62,595 bases of DNA from Oscillospiraceae bacterium. Its GTDB lineage: Bacteria > Bacillota > Clostridia > Oscillospirales > Oscillospiraceae. The DNA lies in the NCBI GenBank assembly GCA_029257695.1, contig JARIAU010000068.1, positions 1-62,595 on the forward strand, read 5' to 3'. A program made the translations under genes and the position numbers. Positions within the stretch are counted from its first letter, which is position 1; every line of letters begins with the position of its first letter. Shown one piece after another: positions 46,641 to 55,089 of the stretch. A model generated the notes under the pieces. The model was not told the DNA's origin. It saw only the letters and a program-made list of their open reading frames with translations, and did no database searches.

Positions 46641-49214
46641 TTATGCGCCACGCACCGTAAAGGTGATGGAGGTCCGGGCCTCCTTATAGCCGCTGCCCGC
46701 CGGACAGGTGATGGTGACGATCACCGTTCCCGCACCCACGGGTGTGACCACGCCGTTGTCACTGACCTGCACCACACCGGAGGTGTTCACCGTAAACCGG
46801 GGCGTGGTGTGATTGCCGGACACATTGATCTGCGCCGATGCACCCCCCACCGTCAGCTCGGTGGTGGTGGCGGAGGCGCTGATGTGCTGCTCCTGCTGGG
46901 CCGACACGGTGAAGGTGATGCTGGTGGTCCCTTCCGCATAACCACTGCCCGCCGGACAGGTGATATACACCTTGGTGGTGCCTGCGCCCACGGGGGTGAC
47001 CACGCCGCTGCTGCTGACACTGACCACGCCATCGTTCTCCACGCTGAAGGTGGGGGAGGTGGCATTGCCGGACACGCTGATCTGGGTGGTGGAACCGCCC
47101 ACGGTCAGGCTGGTGGTTCCGGCGGAGGCCGAAATATTCTGCTCCTTGGCCGCCGGAGCCGACACGGTGAAGGTGATGCTGGTGGAGCCTTCCTTGTAGC
47201 CGTTGCCTGCCGGGCAGGTGATATACACCTTAGCGGTACCGGCACCCACGGGAGTGACCACACCGCTGCCGTCCACACGGATGACATTGCCGTTTTCGCT
47301 GCTGAACACCGGGCTGGTGGCATTGCCGGACACGCTGATCTGGGTGGAAGAGCCGCCCACGGTCAGGCTGGTGGTTCCGGCCGAGGCCGAGATGCTCTGG
47401 GCGCTCTCCTGGGGCTTGGCTGCCACCACATGCACCGTCACCCGGGCGCTGCCTTCCTTGAAGTTGGGGGTCACCGCCGTGGTGCAGGTGATGGTCACCG
47501 TGCCTTCGGCCACGCCACGGATGCTTCTGCCGTCCAGCACTTCCACAATGCCGCCCTTGTTGGCCTTCAGCTGGGTGGCGCCATCGGAGTTGGTGGTGAT
47601 GCCCAGATCCAGGGTCTGGCCCACCTCGATGGTATACTCACTCTGGGCAAAGCTCAGGGTGGGCTTCTTGCTGGGCAGCTGGTTGGGGCTCATGCCGCCG
47701 TAGACCACCACATGGGTGCCCACGCTGACATTGTCAAAAATCTTCTTGGCGTTGCTCTTGGTCACGCCCACGCAGCCGTGGCTGCCGTTGTACAGATAGA
47801 TGCTGCCGCCAAAGCTGCCACGCCAGGAGGCATCATGAATGCCGCAGCCGCCGGAGAAGGGCATGAAGTAATCCACCCATGCCTTATAACGGCTGCCGTT
47901 GACATTGCTGCCCTGCAAATAGCGGCTGCGATCCTTGGCAAAGATCTTGAAGCAGCCGTTGGGGGTGCGGGTGTTGTTGGCCACGCAGCCGCTGACCATG
48001 TCACAGGAAACCACCTGCTGGCCGTTGCGGTACACCCACATATGCTGACTGGTCTGGTCGATCTCCACATAGTTGCCGCCCCAGTAGCCGGCATCGCTCT
48101 CGTTCTGGGTGGCATACGCAGCCTCACGGGTGCCGCCCACATTGTTCAGCAGGCAGTCCAGCAGATCGTTGTACAGCTTCTCCGTGTCCACACTGGAACC
48201 GGCCTGTGCCACATTGATGTTGATGGTGCCGCCGCCGGTGGTGCGGAACGGGGTCGCCTTTCCTGCCGAGGTGTGCTTGCTGCTCAAATCGGCCACATAC
48301 TGGCCCAGCAGCTCCCCATCCACCGCCAGCTTGCCGTCCACGGCATTGTAGTAAAACACCTTGCTCAGCAGGTCACGGCCGATGGTCTCGCTGGCGGCCG
48401 TGCCGCCCTGCGGTGCAAAGGTGTAGGTCAGGCTCAGCCCCAGACGGGCATTGGCCTCCTCCAGGGCCTTGGCAAGATCCGCATTGTCCGCCGTGACCTC
48501 TGCCTTGGCGGCAAACTGGGCCATGTCCAGCTCCAGCTCCGGCGTCACATTCTGGATCGCCGTCCGGACCTGCTCGATCACCACAGTCATATCCACCCGG
48601 AGTCCGTCCTCGTCGGGCACGATCACATAGGCATCTGCCGTTTCGTCAAAGACCAGACCGGCATTCTTGGGGGCATTGGCGTCCAGCACCTGCAGCCCAT
48701 CGGTCTCCTCTGTGGTGTCCGCTTCCGCAGGTGCGGCATCCTCTGCCGGAGCCTCTGCCGGAGTTTCTTCCTCCGGTGCAGCCTCTGCCTCATCGGTGCC
48801 CTCCGTGCCTTCCTCCGCCGGAGCCGGCAGCTCCACGCCGAAGTCGCTGCTGATCTGCTCCAGCAACGCTGTGCAGTCCACCTGATACAGGTCGTCCACC
48901 TGGAACTCCAGCTGCTTTCCGTCCTTATTCTGGGCATCCAGCAGGCTCTGCAAATCGGCCTCGGTGTTATAGGTCATCTGCATCTCTTCCGCCGTCGCCT
49001 CATAGGTGTGCTCCCCCATGGTCAGATGGAAGGCATAGTCCTTGGGTGCTTCCGCCAAAGCCTGCGCCGCCGCCTCCACCGTCATGCCGGACACATTCTG
49101 TCCGTTGATCTGGGTGCCGTCACCAAAGGTGGTTGCGTTCTTTTTTCCACAGCCCGTGAGGATCAGCAGCAGGCACAGCATGGCCGCCACCGCCACAAGC
49201 AGTTTCTTCTTCAT
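46641..49214 (-). CDS. L,D-transpeptidase lipoprotein with C-terminal Ig-like repeats
   Basis: An 857-residue protein with signal peptide and lipobox ILTGC (Cys22). Residues ~30-330 hold two PG-binding (VanW/ErfK-associated) domains split by a low-complexity Glu/Ala/Pro linker (about 128-168). A YkuD domain covers about 395-515; its active site is SHGCVGV, with Cys481. Four bacterial Ig-like (Big_2) domains follow: one divergent (~520-605) and three near-identical (~608-855). It should cross-link peptidoglycan 3-3 or anchor itself to it. The fusion of a YkuD core with C-terminal Big_2 repeats is notable. A promoter is present upstream. Confidence 0.93.
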   Translation of the reverse strand: MKKKLLVAVAAMLCLLLILTGCGKKNATTFGDGTQINGQNVSGMTVEAAAQALAEAPKDYAFHLTMGEHTYEATAEEMQMTYNTEADLQSLLDAQNKDGKQLEFQVDDLYQVDCTALLEQISSDFGVELPAPAEEGTEGTDEAEAAPEEETPAEAPAEDAAPAEADTTEETDGLQVLDANAPKNAGLVFDETADAYVIVPDEDGLRVDMTVVIEQVRTAIQNVTPELELDMAQFAAKAEVTADNADLAKALEEANARLGLSLTYTFAPQGGTAASETIGRDLLSKVFYYNAVDGKLAVDGELLGQYVADLSSKHTSAGKATPFRTTGGGTININVAQAGSSVDTEKLYNDLLDCLLNNVGGTREAAYATQNESDAGYWGGNYVEIDQTSQHMWVYRNGQQVVSCDMVSGCVANNTRTPNGCFKIFAKDRSRYLQGSNVNGSRYKAWVDYFMPFSGGCGIHDASWRGSFGGSIYLYNGSHGCVGVTKSNAKKIFDNVSVGTHVVVYGGMSPNQLPSKKPTLSFAQSEYTIEVGQTLDLGITTNSDGATQLKANKGGIVEVLDGRSIRGVAEGTVTITCTTAVTPNFKEGSARVTVHVVAAKPQESAQSISASAGTTSLTVGGSSTQISVSGNATSPVFSSENGNVIRVDGSGVVTPVGAGTAKVYITCPAGNGYKEGSTSITFTVSAPAAKEQNISASAGTTSLTVGGSTTQISVSGNATSPTFSVENDGVVSVSSSGVVTPVGAGTTKVYITCPAGSGYAEGTTSITFTVSAQQEQHISASATTTELTVGGASAQINVSGNHTTPRFTVNTSGVVQVSDNGVVTPVGAGTVIVTITCPAGSGYKEARTSITFTVRGA
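46650..47402 (-). repeat. Three tandem ~245-bp repeats coding for Ig-like domains
   Basis: The 3' end of the L,D-transpeptidase gene has three direct repeats of about 80 codons, each with ASAGTTSLTVGGS or a variant and VVTPVGAGT. The first two are nearly the same, the last has drifted. Such repeats can expand or contract by recombination. Confidence 0.8.
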
Positions 49215-49265
49215 TTCATCCGTTCCTCCCTCTCGAATTCCGCAGGATGCGTTGAGTTTGGTTCC

Positions 49266-49293
49266 ATCATATCACATCCCCTGCGGAAAACAA
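49266..49293 (-). promoter_or_regulatory. Promoter of the L,D-transpeptidase gene
   Basis: On the minus strand TTGTTT (49293-49288), 16 bp, TATGAT (49271-49266). Confidence 0.6.
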
Positions 49294-49347
49294 GGCGCAT
49301 TTCAAAGATTCCGCACTTATTTAACTTTTCTTTTGATTTGTTATCAT

Positions 49348-49566
49348 TTACTTCTTTTTTGTAACTTTTCGTTCCAATTTGCGTTTGACGCCATCGGGGC
49401 CTACCACATAGGTGTTATCCAGCTGCCCCCGCAGACCGGCCCGAAAGTCCTTCAGGTATTCTTCCCGCAATTTGGCACGCTCCGCCATCTCGGCCGGGGT
49501 CAGTGCCCCTTCTTTTGCCTTCTTTGCCAACTCGTTGATACGAGCCACACGCTCTTCCTGTGTCAT
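49348..49566 (-). CDS. DUF896 (YnzC-type) small protein
   Basis: A 72-residue protein with the DUF896 hairpin (RINELAKKAKEGALTPAEMAERAKLREEYL) and the FRAGLRGQLDN signature. Bacillus YnzC is induced by LexA-controlled damage response genes nearby; the biochemical role is unknown. It lies 36 bp behind ylmH on the same strand, so it probably belongs to that unit. The highly basic tail is typical. Confidence 0.93.
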   Translation of the reverse strand: MTQEERVARINELAKKAKEGALTPAEMAERAKLREEYLKDFRAGLRGQLDNTYVVGPDGVKRKLERKVTKKK

Positions 49567-49602
49567 TTGGAATTGCTCCTTTCCTTTTTCTATGCTGCGC
49601 CA

Positions 49603-50394
49603 TCAAAGATAGCGCTCTACGGTCAGATTGATGCGCCCCTTTCGGCTCCGTCCGCCCACCTCGGTCACACGGAACTTGCCCAGACCCCGGCAGGAGATCA
49701 CATCCCCCTCTTTCACGGCGGCATCGGCTTTGCCGGTGTCCTGCCAGTTGAGGGCACACCGATGCTCTGCAATCAGCTGGGACGCCTTGCTGCGGGAGAT
49801 GGAAAAACCCACCGACACCACACTGTCCAGCCGCAGGGCGGCCACCGTGTCCCGCAAAACCTTGGTTTCCTGCTTCGGAACCTGAATTTCTGCCAGCGGC
49901 AGACGGCAGACCTTCAGCTTGACCCGTCCGGCCGAGGTGAAGCTGTCCTTCAAAAACTCCGCTACCGTGGCCAGCACCACCAGATCACAGCTGGTTTCGC
50001 CCACAAGGATGTCGCCCACCGTGTCCCGGCGCACCCCCATGCCCATGAGGGCCCCCAAAAAGTCCCGATGGGTCAGCGTGTCCTCCCGAAACCATGTGCA
50101 GCGCAGCAGCGCAATCTGCTCCTCCGGCTGAACCAGTTCTTCTTCCATCCAGTCCGGCAGAAACAGCAGGCACCGCCGCTCCGCCTCGGGATAGCCGCCC
50201 TCTGTGCAATAGCGGGGCATCCCGGCCGAGCGGAGCATCTGCTCCGCCGTGATCCGCTCTCTGGGGGAGAGGAAGGGGGTTGCGGTACACTCCTGTCGGC
50301 GCCGTGCCGCCTCCATGCGGTCCAGCACCTGCGACAGCAGGATGCGCTCCTCCCCATCGGACGCAAACCGGTCCAACAACATTCGTTTTTCCAT
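49603..50394 (-). CDS. ylmH: S4-domain RNA-binding protein YlmH
   Basis: A 263-residue protein. The N-terminal part is the YlmH-specific domain (GALMGMGVRRDTVGDILV); the C-terminal S4 domain (about 185-250) starts with LRLDSVVSVGFSISRSKASQLI. Bacillus YlmH is linked to ribosome-associated quality control. In most Firmicutes it sits between ylmG and divIVA; here it is about 15 kb away from sepF and divIVA. It has a consensus promoter and is followed by DUF896. Confidence 0.95.
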   Translation of the reverse strand: MEKRMLLDRFASDGEERILLSQVLDRMEAARRRQECTATPFLSPRERITAEQMLRSAGMPRYCTEGGYPEAERRCLLFLPDWMEEELVQPEEQIALLRCTWFREDTLTHRDFLGALMGMGVRRDTVGDILVGETSCDLVVLATVAEFLKDSFTSAGRVKLKVCRLPLAEIQVPKQETKVLRDTVAALRLDSVVSVGFSISRSKASQLIAEHRCALNWQDTGKADAAVKEGDVISCRGLGKFRVTEVGGRSRKGRINLTVERYL

Positions 50395-50466
50395 GCAGAC
50401 CTCCCCGGAGAGGCATTTGCCCCATCCTCCTGTTGCTGCCTGCCCATACGGCAGCTTGACAGATTG

Positions 50467-50495
50467 ATTATAGTGACTTCCATTCCATTATGCAA
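50467..50495 (-). promoter_or_regulatory. Sigma-A promoter of ylmH
   Basis: On the minus strand TTGCAT (50495-50490), 17 bp, TATAAT (50472-50467). Confidence 0.8.
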
Positions 50496-50679
50496 CCATT
50501 GGGCATCAAAACGCCGTCTTTATCTGTAAAAATCCAAAAAGCAGCTCGTTTTGCACGGCGCATACCCTCTCTTCCCACCAAGACCGGAGCGATTCCACCC
50601 ATTTTCTCCCCATGACGGGTGTCTTTTGGGTCCAAGATAAGGTATTCTAACCACAGAACAAAGACGGAGGGTGTCTGAC

Positions 50680-51144
50680 ATGAATCCATTCGCAACCGGA
50701 ACACGGATTGCGCAAAAGCGCAAAGAGCGCAACCTGACCCAAGAACAGCTGGCCCAGCTTCTCGGCGTGTCCAATAAACCCATTTCAAAATGGGAGACCG
50801 GCAAATGTATGCCGGATTACAGCGTGGTACAGTCCCTGTGCGGTGAATTGGAGCTGACGATCACCGAACTGGTAGACGGACAGCAGGAACAGGAACGGAG
50901 CGTGCCCACCTATGACCAAGGGCAGATGCCGGAGTTATTGCAGCGGATACAGGAACTGGAGCTGGAAAAGAATCGGCTGTATGGCATTCTGCTCCTGCTG
51001 ATGGGGCTTGCATTGATGGCCGTTTCCCGCACCTTCGGCGGCTCCGCTCTGCCGGACTTCTTTTCCGGCGGGCTGCTGGGCCTATCCATCGGCATCCTGT
51101 TGGTGGGTGTTTTTGTCATTGGCAGGAGTTTTTCCAAAGGATAA
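50680..51144 (+). CDS. XRE-family regulator with C-terminal membrane segments
   Basis: A 154-residue protein. GGAGG (50666-50670) is nine bases before the ATG at 50680, preferred to a GTG at 50671. The HTH is RIAQKRKERNLTQEQLAQLLGVSNKPISKWETG (about 8-40). A short linker with a Gln/Glu-rich coiled coil leads to two hydrophobic segments (about 100-118 and 125-147). Membrane-bound XRE proteins of this shape are common in Clostridia and are thought to sense envelope or cytosolic state. No partner gene is next to it. A strong terminator follows. Confidence 0.88.
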   Translation: MNPFATGTRIAQKRKERNLTQEQLAQLLGVSNKPISKWETGKCMPDYSVVQSLCGELELTITELVDGQQEQERSVPTYDQGQMPELLQRIQELELEKNRLYGILLLLMGLALMAVSRTFGGSALPDFFSGGLLGLSIGILLVGVFVIGRSFSKG

Positions 51145-51158
51145 TCAACCAACGAACG

Positions 51159-51197
51159 AAATCGGCTTTGTCCGCCTTGGACAAAGCCGATTTTGCA
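51159..51197 (+). terminator. Terminator of the XRE regulator gene
   Basis: A perfect 15-bp stem (51159-51173 with 51179-51193), 5-nt loop and T4. Confidence 0.95.
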
Positions 51198-51233
51198 AAA
51201 AAGACACCCCCGACGCTTGCACGCCGGGGGTGT
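51197..51233 (-). terminator. Terminator of nifJ (minus strand)
   Basis: A GC-rich stem (51204-51215 with 51222-51233, one mismatch) followed on the minus strand by TTTTTTG. It lies back-to-back with the XRE terminator. Confidence 0.9.
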
Positions 51234-51272
51234 AACTGTACGGATAAAAGGGGTCGCTGTGAAACGCTGTTC

Positions 51273-54200
51273 TTACAGCTTGGTCAGCTGCTCGAAGTGC
51301 TCGTACTTCTTCTCCGCATCGCTCTGAGCCTGTGCATACAGCTGCTGTGCACGCTCGGGGAAGGTGCGCTCCAGAGAAGCGTAACGGGTCTCGCCCTTCA
51401 GGAAGGCCTGGAAGTCACCGGTGGGTGCCTTGGAGTCCAGCGTGAAGGGGTTCTTGCCCTGCTCGGCCAGCATGGGATTGAAGCGGAACAGGTGCCAGTA
51501 ACCGGCGGCCACAGCGGCCTTCATCTCGGCCATGGCATTGCCCATGCCGCCCTTCTGCTTGATGCCGTGGTTGATGCAGGGAGCGTAAGCGATGATGATG
51601 GAGGGACCATCGTAGGCCTCCGCCTCACGGATGGCCTGCAGGGTCTGGTTCATGTTGGCGCCCATTGCGATTTGAGCCACATACACATAACCATACTGCA
51701 TGAAGATGGAAGCCATATCCTTCTTCTTGGTCACCTTACCGGCAGCGGCGAACTGTGCCACGGCACCGGTGGGGGTGGACTTGGAGGACTGACCGCCGGT
51801 GTTGGAGTACACCTCGGTGTCGAAGATGAACACATTGACATTCTCACGGGAGGCCAGCACATGGTCCAGACCGCCGTAGCCGATGTCATAGGCGAAGCCG
51901 TCGCCGCCGAAGATCCACATGGACTTCTTGGTCAGCAGGTCGGCATCCTTCAGGATGGCACGGGCAGCGGTGCAGGCCGGAGCGTCGCCCTCGGCAGCAC
52001 CGAATTGAGCCTCCAGAGCGGCCCGCAGAGCGTCGCCGGTCTTGCGGGAAGCTTCCGCATCGTCCTTGGCTGCCAGCCAATCCTTGCAGGCAGCAATGAC
52101 ACCCTCACCGGCGTCCGCCATGCCGGCCAGCAGCTCGGCATTCTCTGCCAGCTTCTTGCGGCGCTGGGTCACAGCCAGATTCATGCCGTAGCCGAATTCG
52201 GCGGCATCCTCAAACAGGGAGTTCTCCCAAGCAGGACCGTGGCCCTTCTTGTTGACCGTGTAAGGCGTGGAGGGTGCGCTGCCGCCCCAGATGGAGGAGC
52301 AGCCGGTGGCGTTGGCCACATACATACGGTCGCCGAACAGCTGGGTGACCAGCTTGGCGTAAGGCGTCTCGCCGCAGCCGCCGCAAGCGCCGGAGAACTC
52401 CAGCAGGGGCTGCTTGAACTGGGCGGAAACCACCGTCAGCGGGCCCATGTCCTTCTCGCTGGTGGAATAGGCCACCGCATTGAACACATCCTGCTCCGGC
52501 AGCTGGGTATCCAGCGGCATCATGGTCAGTGCCTTGGCCGGGCAGACATTGGCGCAGCTGCCGCAGCCCACGCAGTCCAGAGGCGAAATGGAAATGGCAA
52601 ACTTATACTGCGCGAACTTCTTGTTGCGGAAGTCCGCAGTCTTCATATGGGCCGGTGCCTTTGCCAGCTCCTCCTCGTTCAGAGCGAAGGGACGGATGAC
52701 GGCATGGGGGCAGACCATGGAGCACTGGTTGCACTGAATGCACTTGGTGCTGTCCCACTCGGGGACCATCACGGCCGTGCCGCGCTTTTCAAAGGCAGCC
52801 GTACCGGCAGGCAGGGTGCCGTCCACGCCGGGCATGACCTGGCTGGTGGTCAGGCTGTCGCCTTCCATGGCGGCGGCGGGCCACATCACGGTATCCAGAT
52901 AGGTCTGGACATCGGCACGGTTGGACAGGGTCTTCTTCTCGACCACGGCATCCTGGGCGGCGGCCCAGTCAGCGGGGATCTCCAGCTTGACCAGAGCGTC
53001 CAGACCGGCATCCACAGCGGCCTTGTTCATATCAACGATGTTCTGGCCCTTGGCGCCATAGGTCTTTTCAATGGCATCCTTCATGTACACCACCGCATCC
53101 TCGATGGGGATGATGTTGGCCAGCTTGAAGAAGGCGGCCTGCAGCACCATGTTGGTGCGGTTGCCCAGACCGATCTCACGGGCGATCTTGGTGGCATCGC
53201 AGGTGTAGACATTCACGCCGTACTCGGCAATGTGACGCTTGGCTGCGGCGGGCAGCAGTGCGCCCAGCTCCTCCACACCGAGGCCGGTGTTGATGAGGAA
53301 GGTTCCGCCGCGCTTGACATCCTGTGCCACCTGATACTTGCTCAAATAGGCCACATTGTGGCAGGCCACGAAGTCCGCCTGCTTGACATAGTAAGTGGAC
53401 TTGATTTCCTCGGGACCGAAGCGCAGGTGGCTGATGGTGATGCCGCCGGACTTCTTGGAGTCATACTGGAAGTATGCCTGCACCTTCAGATCGGTGTGGT
53501 CGCCGATGATCTTGATGGAGTTCTTGTTTGCGCCGACGGTACCGTCCGAGCCCAGACCCCAGAACTTGCAGGAGGTGGTGGAGGCAGGCACGATGTCGGG
53601 CTCCTCCGTGATGGGCAGAGACAGGTTGGTCACATCGTCAAACACATTGATGGTAAAGCCGTTGAGGGGCTTGTCGGACGCACCGTTGTGGAAGGCAGCG
53701 ATGATGCCGCCGGGGGTGGTGTCCTTGCTGCCCAGGCCGTAACGGCCGCCGCACAGCTTCACATTGGCGAACTTGGAGCCACGGATGGCCGCCGCCACAT
53801 CCAGATACAGAGGCTCGCCGGGAGCGCCGGGCTCCTTGCAGCGATCCATGACCACCAGGCTCTTGCAGGTGTCGGGGATGGCCTCCACAAACTTGGCCTG
53901 TGCGAAGGGGCGGTACAGGCGGACCTTGATCAGGCCGACCTTCTCACCCTTGGAGGTCAGGTAGTCGATGGTCTCCTCGGCAGCATCGCACATGGAGCCC
54001 ATGGCGACCATGACGGTCTCGGCATCGGGAGCGCCATAGTAGTTGAACAGCTTGTAGTCGGTGCCGATCTTGGCATTGACCTGATCCATGCAGCCCTGCA
54101 CGATGTCGGGGAAGGCATCGTAATACTTGTTGGCGGCCTCACGGGTCTGGAAGAAGATGTCGGGGTTCTGGCTGGAACCACGCAGCACGGGATGCTCGGG

Positions 54201-54827
54201 GTTCAGCGCACGCTGACGGAAGTTCTCGATGGCGTCCCAATCCACCATCTCGGCCAGATCCTTGTAGTCCCAAACAGCGACACGGCGGATCTCGTGAGAG
54301 GTACGGAAGCCGTCAAAGAAGTGCAGCACCGGCACACAGCCCTTGATGGTGGACAGGTGAGCCACAGCGCCCAGGTCCATGGCCTCCTGCGGGTTGGTGG
54401 AAGCCAGCATGGCATAGCCGGTCTGGCGGCAGGCCATCACATCGGAGTGGTCGCCGAAGATGCTCAGTGCGTGGGTGGCCAGCGCACGGGCAGACACATT
54501 GATGACGCCGGGCATCAGTTCGCCGGCGATCTTGTACATATTGGGGATCATCAGCAGCAAGCCCTGCGACGCCGTGTAGGTCGTGGTCAGAGCACCGGCG
54601 GTGATGGATCCGTGGACTGCGCCGGCGGCGCCGGCTTCGGACTGCATCTCGGCAATTTTGACCGTCTGTCCGAAGATGTTCTTCAGTCCATGTGCAGACC
54701 ATTCATCGGTCAGCTCAGCCATCACGGAAGAGGGCGTAATCGGGTAGATTGCGGCGACTTCCGTAAAGGCATAGGATACAGTAGCGGCGGCAGTGTTGCC
54801 GTCCATCGTTTTGAATTTTCGTGCCAT
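51273..54827 (-). CDS. nifJ: Pyruvate:ferredoxin (flavodoxin) oxidoreductase
   Basis: An 1184-residue single-chain PFOR converting pyruvate and CoA to acetyl-CoA, CO2 and reduced ferredoxin, a central anaerobic step. Order: domain I (AIYPITPSSVMAEL), domain II, the 8Fe domain with two CxxCxxCxxxCP sets (CIQCNQCSMVCPHA, CVGCGSCANVCPAKA), and the thiamine-diphosphate domain with GDGFAYDIGYGGLDH and the cluster ligand region CGGCGETP. Very biased codons suggest high expression. AGGAGG lies somewhat far (13 bases) from the ATG. Confidence 0.98.
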   Translation of the reverse strand: MARKFKTMDGNTAAATVSYAFTEVAAIYPITPSSVMAELTDEWSAHGLKNIFGQTVKIAEMQSEAGAAGAVHGSITAGALTTTYTASQGLLLMIPNMYKIAGELMPGVINVSARALATHALSIFGDHSDVMACRQTGYAMLASTNPQEAMDLGAVAHLSTIKGCVPVLHFFDGFRTSHEIRRVAVWDYKDLAEMVDWDAIENFRQRALNPEHPVLRGSSQNPDIFFQTREAANKYYDAFPDIVQGCMDQVNAKIGTDYKLFNYYGAPDAETVMVAMGSMCDAAEETIDYLTSKGEKVGLIKVRLYRPFAQAKFVEAIPDTCKSLVVMDRCKEPGAPGEPLYLDVAAAIRGSKFANVKLCGGRYGLGSKDTTPGGIIAAFHNGASDKPLNGFTINVFDDVTNLSLPITEEPDIVPASTTSCKFWGLGSDGTVGANKNSIKIIGDHTDLKVQAYFQYDSKKSGGITISHLRFGPEEIKSTYYVKQADFVACHNVAYLSKYQVAQDVKRGGTFLINTGLGVEELGALLPAAAKRHIAEYGVNVYTCDATKIAREIGLGNRTNMVLQAAFFKLANIIPIEDAVVYMKDAIEKTYGAKGQNIVDMNKAAVDAGLDALVKLEIPADWAAAQDAVVEKKTLSNRADVQTYLDTVMWPAAAMEGDSLTTSQVMPGVDGTLPAGTAAFEKRGTAVMVPEWDSTKCIQCNQCSMVCPHAVIRPFALNEEELAKAPAHMKTADFRNKKFAQYKFAISISPLDCVGCGSCANVCPAKALTMMPLDTQLPEQDVFNAVAYSTSEKDMGPLTVVSAQFKQPLLEFSGACGGCGETPYAKLVTQLFGDRMYVANATGCSSIWGGSAPSTPYTVNKKGHGPAWENSLFEDAAEFGYGMNLAVTQRRKKLAENAELLAGMADAGEGVIAACKDWLAAKDDAEASRKTGDALRAALEAQFGAAEGDAPACTAARAILKDADLLTKKSMWIFGGDGFAYDIGYGGLDHVLASRENVNVFIFDTEVYSNTGGQSSKSTPTGAVAQFAAAGKVTKKKDMASIFMQYGYVYVAQIAMGANMNQTLQAIREAEAYDGPSIIIAYAPCINHGIKQKGGMGNAMAEMKAAVAAGYWHLFRFNPMLAEQGKNPFTLDSKAPTGDFQAFLKGETRYASLERTFPERAQQLYAQAQSDAEKKYEHFEQLTKL

Positions 54828-54889
54828 GGTAATACTATTTCCTCCTTTATTAAGTCCCTTTGTGAGGCGTTACCGAATGATACAGCTTC

Positions 54890-54918
54890 ATTATACATAG
54901 AACTTACAGTTTTGTAAA
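54890..54918 (-). promoter_or_regulatory. Sigma-A promoter of nifJ
   Basis: On the minus strand TTTACA (54918-54913), 17 bp, TATAAT (54895-54890). Confidence 0.85.
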
Positions 54919-55018
54919 CCTTCCGGCCCGGTTCGTTGTTATATTTATACATTTAGAAAAGTATTTTATCATTTTATGGTCCATTCGCCTTTTCCCCTTC
55001 GGTTCCCTCGGCAGTCAT

Positions 55019-55047
55019 TTGAATTCGGCCCCGTTTTTGTGTATAAT
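55019..55047 (+). promoter_or_regulatory. Sigma-A promoter of the comM-like gene
   Basis: TTGAAT (55019-55024), 17 bp, TATAAT (55042-55047); divergent from nifJ. Confidence 0.8.
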
Positions 55048-55089
55048 TGACCTATATTATGGTTCAAAAACGAAAGGGGGCGGGCGCCC

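Noticed and set aside
51168-54917. A 1249-codon open frame on the plus strand opposite nifJ
   Set aside because: It is the antisense shadow of a GC-rich, codon-biased gene; nifJ has full conserved motifs, a promoter and a terminator, the other frame has none.
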